Made by a program: the position numbers and the translations under genes. Below, piece after piece: positions 50,154 through 56,435 of a stretch of DNA of 59,668 bases. The stretch is from Dehalococcoidia bacterium (lineage in GTDB: Bacteria; Chloroflexota; Dehalococcoidia; Tepidiformales; Tepidiformaceae), in contig JADLBJ010000026.1 of assembly GCA_020847765.1 (NCBI GenBank), positions 1 to 59,668 on the forward strand. The letters are read 5' to 3'. Numbering within the stretch: position 1 is the first letter of the stretch; every line of letters begins with the position of its first letter. The notes under the pieces were generated by a model. The model was not told where the DNA came from. It worked only from the letters and a program-made list of their open reading frames with translations, and ran no database searches.

Positions 50154-51655
50154 GTCAGTGCCTCTTCGAGGGCCGCCACGAGCGCGGAAAGGGAGGGCTC
50201 GCGGGCTTCGGCGTCGACACGGCCGAAGACCGCGTGGACAGCTGCGCTCGTCTGGGGTCCCATAGTGACGAGCTTGGCTGAGGCGGGCAGCGGGGCACTG
50301 CCGAGCGCGGCATGAAGGGCCCGGGCTGTCGAGCCGCTGGTGAAGGCGACGGCGTCGGCCTCGGCGAGAGCGCGCAGTCGCTCGTCGTCGAGTGGCTGAG
50401 GGAGCGTCGTGTAGGCGTCTAGTTGTTCCACCACGGCGCCCCGCGCGCGGAGGGAGCTGGCGAGCCGCTCGCCGGCCAGGGCGGACAGCGGCAGTAGCAC
50501 AAGGGTGCCGGCGACGTCTGGAAGCTCGCGTGCGAGGGCGTCGGCCGAGGAGCAGGACGGGAGGAAGTCTGGGCGGAGGCCGTTCTCGCGCAGAGCGGTG
50601 GCCGTGGCGTCGCCGACAGCAGCGAGGCGCACGCCGGCCAGTGCGCGAGCGTCCGCCCCGGCCCCGGCCAGCGCCGCGAAGAAGGCGGCGACACCGTTCG
50701 CGCTCGTGAACGCGATCCAGTTCCATGGCGCGGGCAGGCGACCCGCCAGTGTGAAGGACGGCAGCGGCTCCGAGCGGACGACGGGGGCTTCTATCACGAA
50801 GGCGCCGCGGTCCTCGAGGAGGGTGGCGAGGCGGCCGGCGCTGCTGCGAGCACGCGTCACCACCACGCGACGGCCGGCAAGTGGCCCGGGGGTATACCAG
50901 GCGAGTGCCTCGGCGAGGCCAACGACGGCACCGACAACGGTGACGACGGGTGACTCCAGCTTCGCGGCCGCAGCACGGCTGGCGATGGTGCCGACCGATC
51001 CGACGACGACTTGCTGGTCGGGCCGGGTGCCCCAGCGGACGCAGGCGGCGGGCGTTCCGGGGTCGCGGCCGGCCGCTTGCAGGCGTTCCATGGCGAAGGC
51101 AAGGGTGGCCACGCCCATGAGGATCACGAGCGTGTCGGCCCGGGCGGCCGCCTCCCAATCGACCGAGTCCGCCTCGGCGGCGGCGCCGCTGCCCGTGATC
51201 GCCATGAACGCGCTGGCCAGGCCACGGTGCGTGACGGGGATGCCGGCGTAGGCGGGTGCGGCCACGACGGAGGAGACGCCGGGAACGACGGTGAACGGGA
51301 TTCCAGCGCGGCGGCAGGCGAGAGCCTCCTCGCCGCCGCGGCCGAACACGAACGGGTCACCTCCTTTGAGGCGCACAACCTGCTTGCCTGCGCGGGCGTG
51401 TTCGACGAGCAGGCCTTCGATCTCCGCCTGGGGAAGCGCGTGGCTACCGGCGCGCTTCCCCACGTAGACGAGCTCCGCTGCCGGCGGGGCGTGGCGGAGG
51501 AGGGCCGGCGCGGCGAGGGCGTCGTAGAGGACGACGTCGGCATGCGAGAGCGCCCGCGCGGCGGCGAGCGTCAGGAGGCCGGGGTCGCCCGGGCCGGCGC
51601 CCACGATCCAGACACGTCCAGGGGGAGGCGCATCCACGGCGCCGCTTATTGTCAC
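50144..51655 (-). CDS. cobA-hemD: Uroporphyrinogen-III C-methyltransferase/uroporphyrinogen-III synthase fusion (CobA-HemD)
   Basis: 503 residues from GTG 51655. The CobA half (about 1-250) has VWIVGAGPGDPGLLTLAAAR, KQVVRLKGGDPFVFGRGGEE and FTVVPGVSSVVAAPAYAGIP. The HemD half (about 255-503) starts GRRVVVTRARSSAGRLATLL and ends LVTMGPQTSAAVHAVFGRVD. So hydroxymethylbilane is closed to uroporphyrinogen III and then methylated to precorrin-2 by one protein. This fusion is common in Firmicutes and other monoderms. First gene of the leftward operon; divergent from the kinase gene at 51725. Confidence 0.94.
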   Translation of the reverse strand: MTISGAVDAPPPGRVWIVGAGPGDPGLLTLAAARALSHADVVLYDALAAPALLRHAPPAAELVYVGKRAGSHALPQAEIEGLLVEHARAGKQVVRLKGGDPFVFGRGGEEALACRRAGIPFTVVPGVSSVVAAPAYAGIPVTHRGLASAFMAITGSGAAAEADSVDWEAAARADTLVILMGVATLAFAMERLQAAGRDPGTPAACVRWGTRPDQQVVVGSVGTIASRAAAAKLESPVVTVVGAVVGLAEALAWYTPGPLAGRRVVVTRARSSAGRLATLLEDRGAFVIEAPVVRSEPLPSFTLAGRLPAPWNWIAFTSANGVAAFFAALAGAGADARALAGVRLAAVGDATATALRENGLRPDFLPSCSSADALARELPDVAGTLVLLPLSALAGERLASSLRARGAVVEQLDAYTTLPQPLDDERLRALAEADAVAFTSGSTARALHAALGSAPLPASAKLVTMGPQTSAAVHAVFGRVDAEAREPSLSALVAALEEALTWD

Positions 51656-51711
51656 ACGCGGCGGGTGGGACGTCAGGGTCTCGGCCTGAGGAAGGCGCGC
51701 ACCGAGCAGCC

Positions 51712-51717
51712 TATACT
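51712..51717 (+). promoter_or_regulatory. -10 box of the APH-family gene, leaderless layout
   Basis: TATACT ends 7 bases before ATG 51725, so the mRNA would begin at or within a base or two of the start codon. No Shine-Dalgarno sequence precedes it. Confidence 0.45.
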
Positions 51718-51724
51718 GACGCGC

Positions 51725-52792
51725 ATGACCGAGACCGTGCCGGGCATCAACTACGAGAACGTCTCACGCTTTTTCGCCGAGCATCTCGAGGGCGGCGCGG
51801 CGCCACTCACGTTCGAACTGATCGGTGACGGGCGCTCCAACCTGACCTACCGCGTGACCGGGGGCGGCCGCGTCTGGGTACTGCGCCGCCCGCCGCTGGG
51901 GCATGTACTGCCGACGGCCCACGACATGGTGCGCGAGTTCCGCGTGCTCACAGGCCTCGCGAAAGCGGGCTTCCCCGCGCCCCTTCCGCTGGCGCTCTGC
52001 GAGGACTCAGCGGTGAACGACTTTCCGTTCTACGTGATGGACTTTCGCGACGGCGTGATCCTCGTTTCGGAGATGCCAGAGGGCTACGCCGCGACGCCGG
52101 CAGAGCGCCGCCGGATGAGCCTGGCGCTGGTGGACACGCTCGTGCAATTGCACAGCGTCGACTACGAGGCGGTCGGCCTGGGCGACTTCGGGCATCCGGA
52201 GGGGTACCTGGAACGCCAGGTGCGCCGCTGGGCGCAGCAATGGGAGCGTTCGAAGACGGCGGATCTGCCGGCAATCGACGAGCTGATCCGGAGGCTGAAC
52301 GCGGCCATTCCCCCTTCGCCGCCGCCAACCGTCGTGCACGGCGACTATCGCCTGGGGAACATGATCCTGGGCTATGACGACCCGGGGAAAGTGATCGCCG
52401 TGCTGGACTGGGAGATGTCGACGCTGGGCGACCCACTGTCTGACCTGGGCTGGACGCTCGTCTACTGGGGGAACGAGGACGACCCACCGGAGCGGCTGGC
52501 CATCCGCCCCCACGCGCGCGTAACCGCGCGCCAAGGCTTTCTGACGCGGGCGGAGATCGCGGCGGAGTACGGGAAGCGCAGCGGGCGCAACGTGGAGCAC
52601 ATCGACTTCTACCAGGTGTTCGCGAACTACAAGCTGGCCGTCATCACGGAGGGCATCTACGCGCGTTACCTGAAAGGGCAGACGGTGGGCGCGGGCTTCG
52701 CCGGCATGGAGCGCTCAGCGGTGAAGCTGGTCGAGCTGGCACTGGCGCAGGCCGACCGTTCGTCCGACCTGCGGCTGCGCGGGGGCGCCTGA
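51725..52792 (+). CDS. Phosphotransferase (APH) family protein
   Basis: 355 residues of the aminoglycoside phosphotransferase-like kinase fold. The nucleotide-binding region is ELIGDGRSNLTYRVTGGG and WVLRRPPLGHVLPTAHDMVR. The catalytic loop is VVHGDYRLGNMILGYDDPGK, with the metal Asp in VLDWEMSTLGDPLSDLGWTL. This subgroup is common beside acyl-CoA dehydrogenases and enoyl-CoA hydratases; its substrate is unknown. An enoyl-CoA hydratase gene follows. It starts at a leaderless-type promoter. Confidence 0.88.
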   Translation: MTETVPGINYENVSRFFAEHLEGGAAPLTFELIGDGRSNLTYRVTGGGRVWVLRRPPLGHVLPTAHDMVREFRVLTGLAKAGFPAPLPLALCEDSAVNDFPFYVMDFRDGVILVSEMPEGYAATPAERRRMSLALVDTLVQLHSVDYEAVGLGDFGHPEGYLERQVRRWAQQWERSKTADLPAIDELIRRLNAAIPPSPPPTVVHGDYRLGNMILGYDDPGKVIAVLDWEMSTLGDPLSDLGWTLVYWGNEDDPPERLAIRPHARVTARQGFLTRAEIAAEYGKRSGRNVEHIDFYQVFANYKLAVITEGIYARYLKGQTVGAGFAGMERSAVKLVELALAQADRSSDLRLRGGA

Positions 52793-52902
52793 CGGCTAGC
52801 GCGTGGGCGGCCGCTTGGACCCCGAACGCCGGGCGCGCTTGCGTCGCCGCGCTTCGGCCCGTAGCGTGCAGCCCACCCTCGGACGAGGAGCAGAGGCACA
52901 AC
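52793..52902. other. GC-skew switch point in an intergenic region
   Basis: Upstream of here the + strand is G-rich regardless of gene direction; downstream it is C-rich (see findings). The gap itself holds no dif-like AT-rich site, terminator or promoter that I can point to. The Shine-Dalgarno of the next gene is GGACGAGGAG. Confidence 0.45.
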
Positions 52903-53793
52903 ATGGGCACCCCCGAGAACCTCGCGCTGGATCGCGTCGGTACCGACGGCCGCGTCGGCCGGATCACGCTCAACCGGCCCGAAAAGATGAACGCTCTTTC
53001 CCAGGAGCTGCTGTTCGAGCTGAACGGCGCCCTGCATGACTACGAGGCCGACCCGTCGGTCCGCGTCGTCGTGCTCCGCGGTGCCGGCCGCACCTTCAGC
53101 GCCGGCTATGACCTGGCTGCGCGCGGCGGCGGCTCCGACGCCATCGTCCGCCGGTACCAGCAGGCGGACGACCATGGCCGCCGGCTGCTCATGGGCATCC
53201 GCACAGGCATGCAGCAGATCACCGACATCCACATGTACTTCTGGAATATGGCCAAGGTAACGATCGCCCAGGTGCACGGCTACGCCCTCGCGGGTGGCTG
53301 CGAGCTGGCGATGATGGCCGATCTCGTCACCGCGGCGGACGACGCGCAGCTGGGCCACCCCGGGCTGCGTGGTCTCGGTACAAGCCGCACGGGCGTGATC
53401 TGGCCCCTCGTCATCGGCATGCGCAAGGCGAAGGAGCTCTATTACACGGGCGACAGCGTTTCCGGCCGCGAAGCCGAGCGCGTCGGCATGATCAACCATG
53501 CCTGGCCGAAAGAGGAGCTGGAGGAGCGCACCGTCGCCCTTGCCGACCGTATCGCCACGCTCTCCGCCGACCATCTCGCCATCCTCAAGCTCAACATGAA
53601 CCGCTTCTACGAGAACATGGGCATCTACTCGAGTGTCCGGAGCTCGACCGACCTGGACGCGGCCGGTCAGTACACAGCCCAGGCCTACCAGTGGCAGGAC
53701 AAGATGCGCGAGTCGTTCGAGCAGGGCGGCGGGCTCAAAGCTGCGCTCGAATGGCGCGACACGCCCTACCGCGAGAACCGCGCGCTCCGCTGA
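52903..53793 (+). CDS. Enoyl-CoA hydratase/isomerase family protein
   Basis: 296 residues. Crotonase fold: GRITLNRPEKMNALSQELLF, VVLRGAGRTFSAGYDLAARG (oxyanion hole), then QVHGYALAGGCELAMMADLV (second oxyanion-hole Gly and acid residue) and GREAERVGMINHAW. It may hydrate or isomerise an enoyl-CoA. An insertion around residues 80-110 (RRYQQADDHGRRLLMGIRTG) is longer than in short crotonases. Codon use is C-ending, unlike genes before 52.8 kb. Stop and next start overlap as TGATG. Confidence 0.88.
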   Translation: MGTPENLALDRVGTDGRVGRITLNRPEKMNALSQELLFELNGALHDYEADPSVRVVVLRGAGRTFSAGYDLAARGGGSDAIVRRYQQADDHGRRLLMGIRTGMQQITDIHMYFWNMAKVTIAQVHGYALAGGCELAMMADLVTAADDAQLGHPGLRGLGTSRTGVIWPLVIGMRKAKELYYTGDSVSGREAERVGMINHAWPKEELEERTVALADRIATLSADHLAILKLNMNRFYENMGIYSSVRSSTDLDAAGQYTAQAYQWQDKMRESFEQGGGLKAALEWRDTPYRENRALR

Positions 53794-54224
53794 TGTCCCC
53801 TGGCGGCCGGCGTCCGGTGAGGAGGGCGCCTGAGGTGCCCCGCCGCATCGCCCCCGACGACAGGGTGTGGCTCGGCGAGTCGGGCCTCGTCGATTCCGGT
53901 GTCGAACTGGCTGCCGTCCGGCTCCATTGTGGCGGGCCGGTCAGCTGGTACCTGCGCTGGCGACGTCGGGGTGCGCTGACCCTGGGCAAGCATGTCTGGT
54001 TCGCCCGGGGAGACCGCTCTGGCGACCGCGCCCTCCTCGCCCACGAGCTCGTGCACGTGGGGCAGTACCAGGAACTCGGCGTCCTGCGCTTCTTCGTGCG
54101 CTATCTCAGGGATCTGGCCCGCGCCCGCTTCCGCTACAGCGCCAGGTTGCCGCTGGAAGCGCCCGCCTACGCCCGCGGACGAGAGGCGCGCACCCGGTTG
54201 GACGCGTCGCGGCCCGACGCCTAG
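53793..54224 (+). CDS. Small HExxH metalloprotease-like protein (DUF4157-like)
   Basis: 143 residues from ATG 53793, which overlaps the enoyl-CoA hydratase stop. The zinc motif is RALLAHELVHVGQYQELG, with a likely third ligand Glu in LPLEAPAYARG. The length and flanks (LTLGKHVWFARGDRSGDR) resemble the DUF4157 domain. There is no signal peptide. Most DUF4157 proteins are longer and act in toxin or contractile systems; this one is minimal, so the role is open. It ends 4 bases inside the convergent TPR gene. Confidence 0.68.
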   Translation: MSPGGRRPVRRAPEVPRRIAPDDRVWLGESGLVDSGVELAAVRLHCGGPVSWYLRWRRRGALTLGKHVWFARGDRSGDRALLAHELVHVGQYQELGVLRFFVRYLRDLARARFRYSARLPLEAPAYARGREARTRLDASRPDA

Positions 54225-55501
54225 GAGTTCGCGCGGCTCCCGGTCTCGCGCAGCAACCGCAGAAACTCATTGTCGCCCTGCAACGCCGCCAGCTTCGCGT
54301 CGGCCGCCGCTTCACGCGCGTAGGCGGGATCGAGCGCGAGCGCCCGTCGCAGCCGGCTGAGCGCCTCCTCCCTGTCACCCAGAACGGCCGCGGCCTGGCC
54401 CGCTCCGTAATGGGCGGCGGCGTCCTCCGGGTCGTTGGCGGCGGCCAGCTGAAAATCAGCCAGCGCACGTGCCGGGTCGCCGCCGTGGAGGCAGGCGAGT
54501 CCCCGGTTCACCATCACCGTGGTGTCGTTCGGGTTGATGTCCAGGGCGGCATTGAAGTCGGCCAGCGCTGTGTCGTAGGCCTCGCGATAGAGGTGCAGCA
54601 TGCCCCGGTTGTTGAGCGCGTCGGCGTCGTCGGGCTGGAGAGCGAGCGCCCGGTTGTAATCCTCGAGCGCGCCGTCGTACTCGCCCGCGCGCGTGCGGGC
54701 GTTCGCGCGGTTGTAGTACCCGGCAGTTAGCCCGGGGTCTATCTCCAGGGCCCGCGAATACCGGTCGATCGCCAGGCCGTATTGCCCCACGTTGAAGTAG
54801 ACGTTCCCTTCGTCGAGGTATGACTCGGCGTCGCGCCCCGTGTGCGGGACGACGGGCGGCGGCGCCACGTCCGCCAGCGCCTCTTCGATCGCGCCGGTCA
54901 ACTCCCGCTCGCCACTGATCGACTCTTCGACCGTCGACCCGGCGGTCGGCAATTCCCTCGCGGGCTCTTCGGCCGCGACGGCACCTGCCAGGTCGCTCGC
55001 GAGCGGCAGCGGCTCGGGCGCCGCTGCTGCTTCGACCTCCGCCTCGGCGACGGCGGGCTCGGTGGCGAGCTCCGGGGCACTGTACTGCGCTTCGCCCGCC
55101 AGGTCATTCACAAGCGGCAGCAGCTCGGGCGCCGCGACTGCTTCTATCTCGGCCTCAGCGACGGCGGGCTCGGTGGCGAGCTCCGGGGCACTGTACTGGG
55201 CTTCGCCTGCCAGGTCGCTCGCGAGCGGCAGGGTCTCCGGCGCTGCTTCTGCTTCGATCTCGGCCTCGGCGACGGCGGGCTCGGTGGCGAGCTCCGGGGC
55301 ACTGTACTGGGCTTCGCCCGCCAGGTCGGCCGGGGGTTGGCTGCCAGGTTCTGGCGTTGTGACGGGGACTTCGACGACGGGACTCTGCCATGCCGGCTCG
55401 CGCGCCGTCACCTCCTGTCTGCTGCGCCACCATCGCCAGAGGAGCACCCCCGTGGCCACCAGCAGGAGCAGGATGACCAGACGCCGCAGCTGCTTCTTCA
55501 C
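54221..55501 (-). CDS. Membrane-anchored TPR protein with an Ala/Glu-rich repeat region
   Basis: 426 residues. One N-terminal membrane helix (LVILLLLVATGVLLWRWW) is followed by a low-complexity acidic region with three 37-residue repeats (DLAGEAQYSAPELATEPAVA), then four to five TPRs: AESYLDEGNVYFNVGQYGLA, GYYNRANARTRAGEYDGALE, ADALNNRGMLHLYREAYDTA, TTVMVNRGLACLHGGDPARA. It is a scaffold on the membrane surface with its TPRs in whichever compartment the tail faces. Ligands unknown. The gene runs into the one at 55498 by 4 bases. Confidence 0.8.
   Translation of the reverse strand: MKKQLRRLVILLLLVATGVLLWRWWRSRQEVTAREPAWQSPVVEVPVTTPEPGSQPPADLAGEAQYSAPELATEPAVAEAEIEAEAAPETLPLASDLAGEAQYSAPELATEPAVAEAEIEAVAAPELLPLVNDLAGEAQYSAPELATEPAVAEAEVEAAAAPEPLPLASDLAGAVAAEEPARELPTAGSTVEESISGERELTGAIEEALADVAPPPVVPHTGRDAESYLDEGNVYFNVGQYGLAIDRYSRALEIDPGLTAGYYNRANARTRAGEYDGALEDYNRALALQPDDADALNNRGMLHLYREAYDTALADFNAALDINPNDTTVMVNRGLACLHGGDPARALADFQLAAANDPEDAAAHYGAGQAAAVLGDREEALSRLRRALALDPAYAREAAADAKLAALQGDNEFLRLLRETGSRANS
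54995..55327 (-). repeat. Three tandem 111-bp repeats inside the TPR gene
   Basis: The unit is 111 bases (37 codons). Copies run 55327-55217, 55216-55106 and 55105-54995 and are nearly identical; a fourth begins with DLAG only. The last two differ at a few codons (for example ETLPLAS, ELLPLVN, EPLPLAS). In-frame repeats of this kind expand and contract by recombination. Confidence 0.85.
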
Positions 55502-55908
55502 GGGCGCTCCTCCTCTGCGGCGGCGCGCTCCAGCAAGTGCTCCGTCACCGCGACCAGGCCGTTGTAGGCGTAGACGACGTAATCTCGAGGGTGCAGGTCC
55601 CGCTTCTTGCGAGTCTCTTTGCGCGCGGTCACGGGATCCCAGGAGCCGGTCATCTCGATCGACTCGTGGTCGATCCCGAATTCCAGCTCGTACAGCTCGC
55701 CGTCTTCGCAGACGACGACGCAGCCGCGGTCGGCGGTGGCCGCCGCTCCCTCCTCACATTCGATCGCGTCCGTGAACAGCGCGTTCGGGAACGGCGGGAA
55801 CGGTCGCAGCTCCGCGCAGGCCTCCTGAAGGAGGCTCCGCAGCTGGGCCGCCGTGCGCTCGAGCACCACGTCGGCCTGCGCCTTGCGCAGCAACGGGTCC
55901 CTCTCCAT
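55498..55908 (-). CDS. Hypothetical 136-aa protein
   Basis: Start ATG 55908. It begins MERDPLLRKAQADVVLERTA and has CEEGAAATADRGCVVVCEDG and ELEFGIDHESIEMTGSWDPV before a Lys/Arg-rich tail (TARKETRKKRDLHPRDYVVY). It is soluble with four Cys residues but no clear motif. I do not recognise the family. It overlaps the TPR gene by 4 bases, so they are co-transcribed. TATACT (55918-55923, minus strand) ends 9 bases before the ATG. Confidence 0.6.
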   Translation of the reverse strand: MERDPLLRKAQADVVLERTAAQLRSLLQEACAELRPFPPFPNALFTDAIECEEGAAATADRGCVVVCEDGELYELEFGIDHESIEMTGSWDPVTARKETRKKRDLHPRDYVVYAYNGLVAVTEHLLERAAAEEERP

Positions 55909-55976
55909 CCCGGCAAAAGTATAAACGCCTATGCCCTTGCCGACGAGCAAGGCGGTTCGGCCCGCTCACAAAGGGA

Positions 55977-56001
55977 GGGGCACGTCTTGCGAACGTGCCC
56001 C
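55977..56001 (-). terminator. Terminator-like hairpin after the DUF2171 gene
   Basis: Read on the minus strand, GGGGCACGT (56001-55993) pairs with ACGTGCCCC (55985-55977) around a 7-base loop, a perfect 9-bp stem, followed by TCCCTTTGTG. It is 25 bases after the DUF2171 stop. Confidence 0.65.
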
Positions 56002-56025
56002 CTTACGCTCTGTTTGCGAGCGGGA

Positions 56026-56271
56026 TCAGTACTGGGCGCCCTCCGGCGGCGTGCTCATCCATTCGCGCATTGCCTGGTCGCCGGGCCGGTCCACGTGGAC
56101 CTTGTCGTCCACGCTGGTCACCCAGCTCATAGGAATCCAGTGATGCTGGCCGCGCTGGTCCTTCGTCAGCTTGATCGTGCCGCCCGCGTCGACGTGGTCG
56201 ACCGTGCCAAACTGCTCGTTGTTCGTGCAGACGACCGGCATGTGCTCTTTGATCTTTGTCGCTTCAACCAT
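56026..56271 (-). CDS. DUF2171 domain protein
   Basis: 81 residues from ATG 56271, with AGGAGGT just upstream. The family core is visible: KIKEHMPVVCTNNEQFGTVD, HVDAGGTIKLTKDQRGQHHW and IPMSWVTSVDDKVHVDRPGD. The PRC-barrel-like DUF2171 proteins are short; some are linked to stress. Function unknown. Monocistronic, with its own terminator. Confidence 0.85.
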   Translation of the reverse strand: MVEATKIKEHMPVVCTNNEQFGTVDHVDAGGTIKLTKDQRGQHHWIPMSWVTSVDDKVHVDRPGDQAMREWMSTPPEGAQY

Positions 56272-56435
56272 AGGTCGTACCTCCTGTCGCTCCTTCGAGC
56301 GTCTCACCGCAAGCCTCGCGCCGGGCGCCGCCGACCGGCGGCCCGGCTGACAGTTCTGTGACAGCGCGTGACCGAGGTCTCGCCGCTGCATCCCGGCCAC
56401 TTTTCCGCTGCCGCACGATCGCGCACGCTTGCCGC

